Shown: positions 35,001 to 58,900 of the stretch, piece after piece | Position numbering within the stretch: the stretch's first letter is position 1 | Layout: every line of letters begins with the position of its first letter | Assembly: GCF_035083965.1 (NCBI RefSeq) | Contig: NC_089738.1 | Location: forward strand, 12,922,734 to 12,986,733 | Reading direction: 5' to 3' | Origin: Branchiostoma lanceolatum | Lineage: Eukaryota; Chordata; Leptocardii; Amphioxiformes; Branchiostomatidae | DNA length: 64,000 bases | Program-made: the position numbers and the translations under genes | The notes under the pieces: generated by a model | The model's input: the letters and a program-made list of their open reading frames with translations, nothing else | Told to the model about the DNA's origin: nothing | The model's database searches: none

Positions 35001-35552
35001 AACCTATTTTGACGGCTCGATCAGTCGTCGTTTGCAGAGTGCTTTGATCTCGATAGGGGGTGCTGGTAAACTGAGGCCTGCCGACAAACGCGTAGGTTGT
35101 TGTGGCCAGTTCTGATTTGTTTACATCTGAACCTACATGAAAGTATCAATGGAAAGAGGACTTAGAAAGAGGGGGTTGTACACACGAGCACAAACAAAGT
35201 CAATAGCAATGCATGTTATCGTTAATGCATGTTATCGTTAATTGTTCGACAATTTCAACGGCCTCCATCCTCCGGTAAGAATCTTTTATAGTACAATGCA
35301 TCATATATTCTTAACGGAGGGTGGAAGCCGTTGAAGAATAGAGTACCAATTTTGCAAAACAGGCTTAAAACACTGAGAATATGTTTGCATCTGCTTTAAG
35401 ATCAAGAAATGTACACCTAGCGAGGCGGTGGATGTAGACTAAAAAACTGGGGCTTTTTTTTTTTAAATTGCTTGCTTACCGTTTGAAAAGATGCACCCAA
35501 TGACAAGCATCATTCCGAGCCAGACTACCACTCTGACTTTTGTGGTCGCCAT
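32036..35552 (-). CDS. Secreted Cys-rich (hevein-like) / C-type lectin / kringle protein
   Basis: Five coding exons on the minus strand, 35552-35480, 35132-35004, 34681-34508, 33451-33053 and 32286-32036, join to 341 residues; all four introns are phase 1. Order: signal peptide (MATTKVRVVVWLGMMLVIGC); a Ser/Thr-rich linker; a Cys-rich module (CGPEFPLEDGNPAECDP then PCCSPGNWCGNTTHHCDC) resembling the CCS..WCG core of hevein-type chitin-binding domains; a C-type lectin domain with WFGLSDR, the QPD motif of galactose-type lectins, and WND; then one kringle (CTGKVDGSDYRGNLSVTASG ... SDLWCYTTDP, ending CTNPACPM). Phase-1 introns at domain borders fit exon shuffling. It is probably an extracellular sugar-binding protein in immunity or matrix. 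Ligand and chitin binding are inferred. No human counterpart has this order, as far as I know. Confidence 0.9.
32405..32485. repeat. Short tandem repeat, CGAAATGGAA-type
   Basis: Repeated units of (A)CGAAATGGA in the intron between the C-type lectin and kringle exons, interrupted by AAAATGGAAGTACAGAGAGA. Confidence 0.6.
33733..33865 (-). mobile_element. tRNA-derived SINE, family C
   Basis: The minus strand reads GTGTGGCGTAACGGCAGGG (A-box-like), then GAGTTCGAATCCC (perfect B box), then GTTGTGCCCTTGGGAAAGGC, a body also seen near 54540 and 57600. It lies in the intron between the Cys-rich and lectin exons. Not a functional tRNA; no matching acceptor stem was seen. Confidence 0.65.
34150..34370 (+). 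repeat. Dispersed ~200-bp repeat, copy 1
   Basis: It shares with 48795-48990 the segments ACTCCTTCAGTACA.TGCTATATGAAATTAC (partial), TTGATTGAACATTGTTGT, AGCTCTAAGTG and GTGTAGCCATGA.TCATCCTGGCTCT, in the same order and orientation. Class unknown. Confidence 0.6.
35255..35334. repeat. 80-bp near-palindrome in intron 1 of the lectin gene
   Basis: The arms TCAACGGCCTCCATCCTCCG (left, continuing GTAAGAAT) and ATTCTTAACGGAGGGTGGAA (right, continuing GCCGTTGA) pair over about 28 bp with one or two mismatches, with a loop of about 24 bp. Just before it, GCATGTTATCGTTAAT is tandemly doubled (35212-35243). Confidence 0.65.
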
Positions 35553-38060
35553 TCCGCAGGCAGAACACAGAATGTAACCCGGGGAACTGCAGAATGAAAG
35601 CCGAGACAAAAATCCTGTCGTCCCGGCCGATTGTCGAAATGCAGTTCTCACACACCCACCGTGCCGAGGCTTTATTTCTCTGGGTAGGAAATTGGTCTGC
35701 TGTCTACAAAATACTAGCTTTCTCCATCCGAATGAAATGTAAATGAGGAAGACAGAAATGTGACGGCTGAAACGTTGAAACGTTCTGTGTTCCTTTGTAG
35801 ATTAGCGTTATGCTTGTGTGTTACACTCAGTGCCAGACCACAGTAAGCTGGCTCCCTCCCAACAACCTCCCAATAACTTCTCATGCTCAGTTTTCGACCC
35901 AAACTGCCGACGTCATCCACCTGACCAAACACCCACCCACCCATGCACCAGCGCACGCGCACGCCAGCATCATGGCCATAGGATTTTATCTTGTTTTTCA
36001 GAAATGGGAGTTGGGTGTCGGTAATCTCCAAGCAGATGTAAGGATCAGGCTCATTCTCGGTGTTTTACTCCTTTTTTCAGTGTTTTTTGTCCAACAACGA
36101 ACAGGCGTAAAATGCTGAGAATGAGCCGGAGGTTTTCCTGCAACATTAAGTACGTCTTTCTTGCGTTGCAGTTTTTAACAATTAACCTCTTCCTACAGTG
36201 TTAAATGTTGCAAAAAAAGACGTTGCGTTAAAACGTGCAAAACCAGAAAGACGTACTACTGTTACAAAAAAAGGCGTTGCGTAAAAAAGTGCAGAACTAA
36301 AAAGACGTAATAAATGCTGCAGAATTAGGCTTAAAACAATGAATCTCAGTCGGAACATAACATCTGCTTGGACTTTTGATGTTGAGGGTGGGCGCTGGAT
36401 GTTGGGAAAAAAAGAAAGAAATGAAAATGCCTCCGCCCCTGAGAAGTTGCCAAAAAGTGTGTATCCGCGTGGTCAATGAGGTTCCCCTAACGGTGGGGAA
36501 TATTGGTCTAATGGTCTAAAAGTAAATGTCAGCCTTTTGGGCTGTCTTATAAGTTAAGCCAGCAGTAGCACCCGGGAAAGACGAGACGACTTGAGCAAAG
36601 TTGGCATGTCGTATTTTACTCCAAACCCTGCTTGGAACACTGACAAGAAAAGAGATGAGATGGCTTAAGGGATCAAGCCAGGTACAAGGTGCCACACAGA
36701 CCCAAATGAAATGTGAATATAAAGGACTTGGTACTTTTCCAGGAATTGCAATTTGCGCCCATGCAACATTACGTACGGTTCTATGGGCAATGTGTGTATA
36801 TTCAAACTAGTATATACTGGCAGTTCAATACAGAACCGTTGATCTTCACGGTATTCTAACATACTAATAGTGTTGAAATACATTTGGATCATCAGATGAA
36901 GTCGGTGAAGCTGTTGATAAAGGATAAATTTGATTGAAAAAGGAGCAACAAATATGAAACGCTTTAATCTCCAAGCAGCTGTAGCAGTCCTGGCTCACTT
37001 TTCTTATCAATAATATTATATTAGCCATGGAATTCACATCACTTAGCACGACGAATTTATGACATCCATTCGTAGTTGTTCACTTTTTTTCTTGGTGTTA
37101 TTTATGATTTTGTCATAATGGAGTATTTCTAGAGGTGCACATATTTTACAGTTACTCGACTAGCACTGCCACTGAAAATTTGTGTACACCCCCAGAAGAC
37201 CCAGAAGAACACCTCCAGAAAAACCTGAACACCGCCAAATACGCTCAAAACAAGCCCGACCGCTACATCTGCGAGGAACGCCTAGGGTGGGGCTGATGAC
37301 GCAATCGTAAAGCGGCACCTTGCGGTCGAGTTTATGACGGTAGGTATGCCACAGTGTGGCGCAAACACAGCTCTTGTTTTACAGAATAGACTTTGAAATC
37401 CGTCATGTTCGCTCGATGGATAAATTTCACGTCGACTTTGACACTCCTGTTAAGAATGTCAGTCTAGTTGATTCCGGAAGGTGGTTCCGCAAATTGTTTT
37501 TCATACCAATGATCATATGAATGACACGTATCGCTCGACAATCATTCAATTTATAGTAACAACTATCAAACAACAATACTACAGTATAAGGCTATTCTAC
37601 CCTACATTTAGAACTACAACATGTTATTGATAACATTATATGCCTGAGTTACATTATCATGTCACTTCCGCCTGAGTCAGTGTGACTTTCGCGGGAAAAC
37701 TGTCCCGGCATGCTCTGCGGCTAGTTGAGTCAGCAAGAACGTGCTCCGAATGAAAGGGCAGTCCTGGTTGGCCAATTTTTTGAGGATTATTTCTACACTA
37801 TGTATTCACCATTTACAGCTTAAAAGATCTACATGCATCTAAGATAATTATATCTTCTTTATTATTTGTCTGAAATAAACTAAAATTGGTCATCAAAGGT
37901 TTTATTGATATCATCGGAAATCAGGGTGGGTCAGCGTTGACCAATGAGAGGGCTTGTACTATTTTATCTCCTCCGTGGTTTCAGTGACGTCAAAGTTGGC
38001 CGGCATTTTGGATTTCTGGGTTGAGAGAAACGGAGGATTTCCCTCAGATTTCCCCCAAAA
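35553..38060. other. Divergent intergenic region, lectin gene / importin gene
   Basis: This 2.5-kb spacer between two head-to-head genes should hold both promoters. It carries a MITE (36022-36372) and a single MITE end (36964-37000). No third gene was recognised. The last 100 bp before the importin ATG have a TGACGTCA-like word (about 37985) and GC-rich sequence, but no clear TATA box. Confidence 0.45.
36022..36372. mobile_element. MITE, 'CCAAGCAGATGTAAGGATC' family, copy 2
   Basis: The left end TAATCTCCAAGCAGATGTAA continues GGATCAGGCTCATTCTC; the right end is GAATCTCAGTCGGAACATAA followed by CATCTGCTTGG, an imperfect inverted repeat. An internal inverted piece, TGCTGAGAATGAGCCGG, lies near 36111-36127. 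The interior has A-run and AAAGACGT repeats. Confidence 0.6.
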
Positions 38061-49913
<11,853 letters not shown>

Positions 49914-52603
49914 GTTAACGGAATCCTGTTTTCAAAGATGTGTGATGATAACAAACTTATCTTTGGCCACTGTGAAATGCTACTGTTCTAAAACTATCCA
50001 GGGTTTGAAACTAAGGCCAGTCAACATTTGGTAGCCATTTTTGTTGTTTTAGCCAATAAGAAAATTGAAATCACACTTGAATCGGGAGAATTGGGTTTGT
50101 GCGAGACATGATACCGTTTTTTCCTCATGGATAGAGAAGTCCACACAAGTCTCTGTTCCTATCTACAGAGGGTAATTCTGCTTCTCCAATGCACAAAATG
50201 TTGTGGGCACTGGCCTTGGTTTCTACCATGCAATGCAGTTAGTTTCAAGCCCTGAAACAGTGACTTTCGCAAAACAAGAGTGAGAAAAGAAGAAATTGAA
50301 GCAACAGACTTTGTGTGCAGGTTGCACAAGTTTGTGTCAATGTTTGTGACAGAAAGAAAAACTTCGGCAGAATTCTTTGTTCCTGGATACCTCATAGTTC
50401 CATAGACACATGTAGAAATGTCTAATAGAATCATGGACCCAGGAGCAACGAGGTCTTGCGCACATTGGGCTTGAAAGGGTTTCTGGCGTGGAAGAATCCA
50501 GTCATCAACACTGGACTGAGTCTCTCCAGAAAACCCCTATTGACCCCCTTAACAAAAAAAAATCTTTGGAAAAAAAGAAACCCCAAAAAAATGAAGTCAA
50601 GAAAAAAATGGTGCAAAGTATATCGACTCAAACGGTTGAAAAATATTTATAGCGAATCTGGACCTCTTGTTGCCTGTAAATTGTAAATTCCTAAATTTAT
50701 GAGAAAAATTCAAAGTATGTTGCAGCAAAACGTAGTTGTGCTTCATCGCTAGTCAGTTAAAAAAAAAGTGGTGTGACCGGTTAAGAAAAAAAATGGTGTG
50801 ACTTACTACTAGCGTGCTTTATATTTGTGCACAAAGGAATAGGACATGTTTGTGCTTTGGGCATAGCTTGGAGAATTCTTAGGCTTCATATGACTGTTAT
50901 ACAGACAAATGACAAATCATCGGGTTGGAGGGGTGATGATGTTGTATTTATTGTGGCTTTTCCTTGGCCACAGCTGTCCGAAAAGAAATTTTTATCTATT
51001 TTTAAAGTTTTTCTAAATTTGTAAGTGAGAATGTAGTCCGTAGGAAAAAGTCAGTCCCCCCCAATCTTCCTGATGGTTTGTCAGAAGACACAGTGCTAGT
51101 CGGCTATGTAGGATGCTCTGCTGTATACAGTATAGTGCTATTCTGCTAATGCCTAGCAACTGTCTGATTAGTACATAGCAGCCTAGATTTGCCTAGCAAT
51201 CTAGAATATAGCTCCATGGCATTTTCAGGACAAAGTCTATATGATAAGCTCCAGTCTACCGATATACACATGCTCAAAGCCAACAGACACTTCTTTTCCT
51301 TTTGTTAATTAGAGCAAGCATTTAGCCTAACCAATTTGTCCACATTGGACAATCAAAAAGACAATTTTTTTCAGCAAAACGTCACAGTTTGACTAGCCAC
51401 GTGAAAAATTGTACATTGTTGGTTGTCTTCATCGAAAATGACAACTCTTAATTTTTGCTGCTTTTATTGTATTGTATGAAAAAGTGGTCAGATTTTTGGC
51501 GGTTTTGTATGCAAAAGCATAGAGAGAACTTGCTGGTGTTGTGTGTGGTTACCATGGCATTTGTAAACATTGTCATAGCAACCCCAAACCGTTGTTATGG
51601 CAACCGACCATGCTGGCTAGCGCAGTTAACATGATATACAAACCTATTTCATTTATTAGATACTGCGGTTACACTATTTCACAAAAGATAAAGCCATGTA
51701 CATGTTAATCGTAATGATAGAAACCTTGTATATACTATGAGCTAATGTTCAGAGCCAACCTCTTGAAGCAAATAGCATCCAAATTCTATGTGTGTTCCTG
51801 TAACTACCATTGAGATATGGTAGGAATTTAGGTGTTCAAACATTGCAGGATAGCCGGTAGGCTCTATGGTAAAGTAAAGAGAAATACTGCCTAACATGTA
51901 TCGCCTGTCATGTTTTGTGAAATTGACTTGGCATGACTTTTCAAAAAAGGCATTTTGATGATACCGCTGAATTGCTGGCAAACGTGTGAAATTGTGGAGT
52001 TTGAAAATAAACATGTATTACCAAATTTGTACAACAAGAGGCTGCATGCCCAGTGAACTTTCTGGATTTTGTGATGTCATTAATCGTATAGCCAATGGGT
52101 GTTGAGGATTGGTGATTAGATCATAGGCTTCAGGATACTTGGCGACATTGTGTGCTTCCAGTCAAGATGTGATTATATACACCAGACACATAAATGTTTG
52201 CTATAACTCACAACAGTCTTAATTTACAGGGCAAATATACATTAGAGAAATACTCATTGCAAACAGAGATAAAAGAAACAGAAAAAGTACCATATTCTGA
52301 AGAAGCATTCTTGATATTGGCACAGGGTATTGAAGAGCATGTGTTTGTCGTTAATCTAAGTTGAGCACATATTTATTGGTATGAATTCATATGAAGTTAA
52401 TGTCGTAAAGTGAAAATGCACAATTCTCTGATCAGTTGCTGTATCCTCCAAAGCCACTCCAAGGGTATGGTGTGGTTGTATCTCAAGTAAAAATGATTGA
52501 GAAATATCCACAAATATGGTGAATAATTTAAGCAGAACAATTTGTTTACAAAGGGCTAACTGTTACCAATTATCACATATAACATTTGTTTTGTGCTGAC
52601 TCC

Positions 52604-52739
52604 TGATTGGTCAGTTTTGATGATGTTATCTTTAAACTGGCCTTTCACAACCTTTGTGCTTAGATGGTCATGATTGGTCAGTTTTGATGATTGTCAAATT
52701 TAAACTGGCCAATCACAGCCTTTTGTGATTAGATGGTGT
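52604..52739. repeat. 67-bp tandem duplication
   Basis: TGATTGGTCAGTTTTGATGA begins both units (52604 and 52671). Both contain TTTAAACTGGCC and end near TTAGATGGT. The second unit has small insertions. Confidence 0.8.
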
Positions 52740-53263
52740 ATATGTAACCCCATAGCAGGACAGTTACAGCTAACCCTACAAAAATTGCTAGATTGTCAGG
52801 TATAGTTACTTTTAAGTTTATTACTAGCGAAGAGTCGTCTGCATATAGTGCTGCATATGCTGTTTTTTGGTCAGACCAATTTTTTCCTTGGTTCTAACAT
52901 TTTTCATCTTGAAAAAGGAGTGGCATGGTAAATTACGAGAAGAGTAAAGCATTTATGTTACATAAATACATATCCTGTGAACACTATTTAGTATTATTAT
53001 CATTTTATATCTACTGTACAGATTTCGGTCGATTTGGCTTTTTGGCTTAGAACCGAGAGTAAGAATTGGTAAGGCTGTTCTACTTACATGATAATTAGTG
53101 CTCGTAAGGATTCAGCTCTGGAACGGAGGCTATGTGTAGTTTTCTGACACAAGGCCATACCAAAGTGGTATGCTTGTGTTCATTGTAAAAATGTGATGTA
53201 AATTTCATAACTTCTTGTTTTGGAGAGCCGGAATTCTCTTACTATATTGGTGTCCAGGACTCA

Positions 53264-53269
53264 AATAAA
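53264..53269 (+). terminator. Candidate distal poly(A) signal, importin gene
   Basis: AATAAA in TCAAATAAAACATG. It could end a long importin 3' UTR; 52006-52011 is an alternative. No transcript evidence. Confidence 0.3.
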
Positions 53270-54349
53270 ACATGACAAGTGAAAGACTCTATACCTTCCT
53301 CCCAGAGTTGAACAAAGTCTCCACATTGTATGAAGAATTTACTATACAAGCAATATTTCATTGTAACACTTGGTTTTTAGTTAGGTAAAGGTGTTATTAG
53401 TTTTGTATGTATGTTGACGGACGTCACTGGGCCATTTTAGCAATCAGGTGAACATTTGAGACTCTTGAAAAGTAAAAAAAAAATGTACAAGGTATATTTG
53501 CAAGGTTTTGCTTGCACTTTCTGCCGTTTTGGCTTGTATTATATGTGTTTAAAAACTGTACATGTACAAGAGTCTTCAGCAACTATTTTTTATAATCAAT
53601 TTTTTTTTCAAAGTAAAATGTTCCAGTGATGTTGATTATTATGATGTTTCGGTGTTACAACTTGAGATGTATTGTTGCTCCTATAACCCGACCCTCCCTG
53701 TTCTGATAATCAAACTGTCCAAATTCTGGCCTAAATAGTGCCTCGCAATTAAAATAATGGAATATACCATTCATTGCGTGGGGAGGAGAGGGTTGGGTGA
53801 CTCAAGCTTTGTAGCTCTAGATTTTGTAGTCACTAGCCGATTAACTCTAATGAAGTGGTAACTTCGTTAAAACGACAAATTTCTCGGATTCAATAGAAAA
53901 AAAATGTTATTTGGTCAAGAATGCCAAAGATGAACTGTATGTACAACGGGAACTGTCAGCCAAAATTTTATATAGGACCATCACAAATCATTTACTACCA
54001 GTGTTTGTGGGTTGTAGAGCTTAAAACAAGTGGTGTACACGTGCTGGTAGGACGTCCTTTAAGATTTGTTCTATGCAAGTTACCATTTTTCTGTGTACAT
54101 GTACATGGCCGTTCTTGTCGGGGCAGTTGATAACAGGACATGGAGCTGGTGCCATCCTGGTATGGAGCCAGCTTCATTCTGCAAGTATCACTCAATCGTG
54201 TCGCGTCTTCTTTCATTGTCCATTTACTTGTATACACGAGTGCTTAAAGCAAGGACAAACTTGGGAAAATAGACTGATCCCATACCCCTGCCCACTTCCG
54301 TGAAAACCTAGAAATGCAAGAAAAAAATGCAACTATTTGACAGACATGC

Positions 54350-54425
54350 AGCCACTCTCATTGGTCGAACTGCTAATAACCAAGCTATCATTTGTTGAAT
54401 GTCTAATTGTAATGGACAGTCTGGG
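54350..54425 (+). repeat. Dispersed CTCATTGGTCGAACTGCTAA repeat, copy
   Basis: Same family as 6140-6192, with an insertion (ACCAAGCTATCATTTGTTGA) between the two halves; ends TAATGGACAGT. Confidence 0.5.
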
Positions 54426-54449
54426 TTGGTCCATTGTGTGAAGGAGCAA

Positions 54450-54715
54450 AAACTGGTGGCAAGGTGGTCATGTGGTCAGGGTTGTTGACTTGGAATCTGG
54501 AGGTTCTGGGTTCAAATCCTTGGCAGCCCCCAGTTTTGTGCCCTTTGAAAAGGCACTTTACACTCTTCACTCGACTCAAGTGAAAATTAGTATGTGTATA
54601 GCTTCTGCTTCAGATGGGATGTAAAGCTGGGGGTCCCGTGTTTGAGGAGAGCCACATCTCGAGCATGTTAAAGAACCCACCACAAAAAGAGTGGTGGTTC
54701 AAACCTTGCAGTCTT
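54450..54715 (+). mobile_element. tRNA-derived SINE, family B, full copy
   Basis: Head: GGCAAGGTGGTCATGTGGTC (A-box region) and GGGTTCAAATCC (B box, about 54510-54521). The body has GTGCCCTTTGAAAAGGCAC, AGATGGGATGTAAAGCTGGG, and GAGCATGTTAAAGAACCCACC at the tail. A second copy lies at about 57510-57820 and an inverted tail at 23785-23880. Confidence 0.75.
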
Positions 54716-55255
54716 GTCTGGGTTGACATATTTCCAATACTTCCACAAATTTCATGTGGTAAATCTCAATAGATAATAAACAAATTATACCAGGATTACT
54801 CTACAAAATTGATAAAATCACAACACACGTATAAAATGTACAATATTCAAGACTTCATTTTAATTCCATGTAAGGAAAGTTTTCACAAACATATTACTGC
54901 ATCGTCGTTTTGCAAACAATTTGTAATATCACAAAAAAACTGATCTCTGTTGTAATATCACAGAATATTGACATTGGGACACACAGATCCGAAAGCTTAA
55001 GTTGTAGGTTCCTTTGATAGCCAAACATAAAAGCAATACTAATAGTTATATATAATAAATAGTCCAAAGTTCTCTGGAACAACACACAAAATACTGACAC
55101 ATTGTATATGCATGTGTTACTAACGTTAGATGCAACAATTCCAACTGCAAATGTCAGCTAATTTGGCTGTTTTTCCCAGGGAAAAGGGTCTGAGCCCCTA
55201 ACATCTAATGGACATCATTGTTGTTCCTACATACAACAAGCTAGTGACAACATCT

Positions 55256-55261
55256 TTTATT
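55256..55261 (-). terminator. Candidate poly(A) signal, RHBDD1
   Basis: TTTATT on the plus strand reads AATAAA on the minus strand, about 680 nt past the RHBDD1 stop codon. Closest canonical hexamer that I noticed. Confidence 0.3.
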
Positions 55262-55814
55262 TCAAAGACCAAAGGAATAAAGAAGCCCTGAATGCTTGTG
55301 GGCTCTTTGCACAAATTAACAATCCATGGCATGTATATGTTGGTAGAGATTACGATCTGACAGAATCGCCAATGCTAACAGTAAGGATGTCGACAGAGAC
55401 TCTGATCGGATGCTAGGACTGTATTGGGGTGGTCTCCCATTTATAAATCCTACATTTCAAGTCAATCCATTGATCTAAAGTGACACAATTTGATGATAAA
55501 TCAAAGTTGAACTTTTCTGACTGCCTCTTAAGGGACTATCAGACTCCAATCATGATCTCTTCCAGCAGAATTGGTGATACTGTCAGAAGGTAGTCTCTAT
55601 CCTGACATATACATATTTAGGTGTATATACATTTAAGTAAGTAAATTAATGTGTAGTAGAAAATTTGTTACACAGTGTATTTGCTTGATATCCACAAAGT
55701 GCAATTGCTTGATAAATAGCAACTGAGATCTACAGTACAAACTACTCTGAGTAAATACATGTTGCTACATGGTCAGCAACTGTTGGCAGGTTAGTTGCAG
55801 CTGTTCCAGTCTGG

Positions 55815-55905
55815 TCAGCCAATCAGATACTCCCCTGCCTGTTCTTGGAGGGAAAGGTACCAGCCAATCATGTCGCCTCTTGGCTGTGATTGGCTTATAA
55901 CGTAA
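55815..55905. repeat. Palindromic MITE-like repeat, copy 2
   Basis: Diverged copy of 5947-6055: GTCAGCCAATCAGATACTCC, GGGAAAGGTACCAGCCAATC, TGTGATTGGCTTATAACGTAA. Lies just downstream of the RHBDD1 stop. Confidence 0.5.
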
Positions 55906-55942
55906 CCTAGCAGGAGAGGATGCTGTATAACTGTTACAGGTG

Positions 55943-58900
55943 TCATCTGTTCAGCTGCTCCAGTCTAGTTAGCCTGCGCTGCCTTAACGCCTCCAGGTCG
56001 GACAGGGGTGCAGAAGGAGGGGGTCCCTCTACCGCTGAGTGCATAGGAGGTGCGCTTGGGTGCCTACCCCCAGCAACACCTGGAACATAGGGAAAGTTCT
56101 GTAATTTCATATACAGTATTTTAGGAGTAGAAGGGACAAGGAGGTTTCTGCAGTTGTAACAATTTTGTAGCACAGTGGTAATAGATTGGAAATACTGTAT
56201 GTACAAATTTTTAAATGTCTTTGGTACATGTACATGTATTACCCAGGGAGGTTTGAACAACCTCCAATATGCAGATATAGAAATCTAATCATTAGCTGTC
56301 CTGTGTACATGTATTACCTGTGCCCCTGGCAATCCCCTGAATGGTCTCAATTAATTGAGTGCTTATTAGAGAAGTAGAGGTCTTTGGTATGACCCAGCCG
56401 CGACCTCTTGAATACTATAGCTAGTATAAAGTCTAGTCATTAGGCGTACATAAAGGTGCCCTGTGTGCCACCTGTATCCCTCACACTTTCGTACGCGCTA
56501 AATACAAAAGCAGAAGTCTTTGGTATGATCCAATTGAGGTTTGAACCTGTAACCTCCCAAATACAAAGTCCAATTTTGTAAATTAGGCTAATATAAAGGT
56601 GCCCTGTGTGTTACCTGTGTCCCTCACACTCTCCTGAATGGCTGCCTGTGTGGCCTTCTGTTCGTACTCCCGTAGACTCTGCTGCATCGCCACCTCCAGT
56701 TCTTCCTCCTCTGTTAGCCCTGCCCCTTCCTGAGCCCGAAATCCTGTGGCACCTGCAAAAAAATGCCATCTGTAAATACTGTAAAGGGGAAATGGGGATT
56801 TGATCTTGCGGTCTGTGGGGATTTGATTTTGCGGTAGGGAGAAAATGAATTGCAAGCACACTGGACTATGACGTCTTACCTGCATGGTAGGTGTAGGACT
56901 GTTGTCGGGTCGCTCGGGTGTGTCTGGGTTCAGGTGCTCCATAATCGTCATGGTAACGATGTCTGGTCCAACCTAGGGAGGGACGTTTGAAAAAAATCTC
57001 ATTATCGTTCATACTGTTGCTATGTATACTTCTCAATATGTTATCACCCCTTCTGCATTGACAGCACAATTGGTTAACGAGGGACTGGGAGATTTGACTA
57101 AAATAAGATGTACATATTGAATTCAAAGAAAAGATGGTTTGATTTTGAGGAACAGCAAGGTCTACCCTGATGTGCAAAGCATTCATTTATGGTTTCTGTG
57201 TGTCTGTATTTCCGCTGTTATTTCCATATGCTATGTATAGGCACATCTCGAGTAACAAGGAGGGCAAAAGGTCAGAGTTGTGAGAGTGACTGGAAGTAGA
57301 GGTTAGAGTCGGTAGAATTAGTAATTGACATACCTCCGAATGGCAGGTCCATGATGGCCCTGAGTGGGCCGCTGGTGAACAGGAGCCCCACCAGTATCCC
57401 TGACAGGTGACCCATGAACGACGCACGGGGGATCAGGATCTGGGGAACAATACACAAAAAATTGTATCTTTCACGCACTTGTCCTGTTAGCAAGTTGTAA
57501 ATAGCCAGATACAGGTGGGCCTTGGGGTTAGGGTTGTTGATTTTAGTCTTGAATCTAAATTCTAAAGGTTCCTGGTTCAAATCCCTGGCAGGCCCCAGAG
57601 TTGTGCCCTTGGGAAATATCTAATTTTTTGGGGAAATATCTAATTTCTCACTGGACTCACTGAAAATGAGTACATGGTTTGGTTAGGGACTTCCTCCCGT
57701 TTGGGACATAAAGCTGGAATCCCTGTGTTTGAGGATAGCCACGCCCAAATCCCATAACACTCATCGAAAAGGTATGGACTCCTGTGAGTGGATCGAACCT
57801 TGCAGTTTGGTCTGACGCAGCTTGTACCTTCTGTACAAAACTAGTGTGTTATCTATGGTTACTATGTAGGTTTTTGTTTTCCATGTTACCGGTATGCCCC
57901 CTATTTATGTATATATTATTGTTATTAAAAATTCGTTAAAAAGAAGACAGATGATTGACAGAACATTGAAAAATGTATATCGTACCTGTATGACCACCAG
58001 CTCTACCCAGCATGCGATTTTGCGGGGTACAGGGAGCCATCCCATGATGTAAGTCATACCAGGGGGGAGGTAGTGGGTGGTCAGAACTTTCAGTGCAAAT
58101 ATCACACCTGAAATGACAGTCAAATATAGGCTCATAAGGCAAAGGGTTTAAATTTGTTTCAAACTCAGAACTACTCCAGACCTGTAATATGAATTAGATA
58201 TAATGTAAGGTCTGATAACTTATGGACATTGATATAGTTACTACATCATTACAAAAGAACATGCTGTTTAACACGCAATACACACAAATATCAGGGTATC
58301 AAATAATCAAAGTGAGATAAAGGAATACAGTGTATATCTAGTCTCAATTATACAAAGTATGAAATCAGGATTACAATGAACTGTTAACACAGACACAGAT
58401 AATATCAAAGATCTTTATGGTTTTCTTTCTTGTTTACATACCACCTTACTCGGTTAGGACAACAGAAAAAAACTTTTCTGTCCTCAAAACAAGTTACTGC
58501 ATATTATTGATTGAAAGTTTGCGAAGAATAAAGCAGCTGTAGGAGGGTAAAGGAGGCATTTGCCATGTTTCAAGTTCACCACCACTACAATCTCATCATT
58601 TTCAGTTTAGTCAACGTATCTTCTACCATATTTGCGGTCACTAACCTGAAAAGCCGACAGCACAGTCGGCTAAGTACGATGACTGGTGGAAGAAGTGGTC
58701 CATGGAGTAGTTCAGCCCCAGCAGGAGGGAGTGAGTACAGAGCGTGAACACGGCCAGCACGTACAGGAACCGGGCGCTACCCATCCGCCGCTCTAACGTG
58801 ATGCCCTTCCACATGAAGGAAGCCATGTTGTAGTACAGGTGCCACTCGTCTGCGTGGAAGAAGGCAGCATAGATCAGCCTTTTCCAGTCCTGTAAACAAG

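Larger units (their letters stand above)
49914..53300 (+). other. Probable importin 3' UTR and flank
   Basis: AT-rich, no credible reading frames. Candidate AATAAA hexamers at 52006-52011 and 53264-53269 allow UTRs of about 2.1 and 3.4 kb; vertebrate KPNA3/4 also have long 3' UTRs. A tandem duplication lies at 52604-52739. Confidence 0.4.

Noticed and set aside
50456..50686. Lys/Arg-rich 76-codon frame 3' of importin
   Set aside because: A-rich 3' UTR-like sequence with poly-A runs; no domain.
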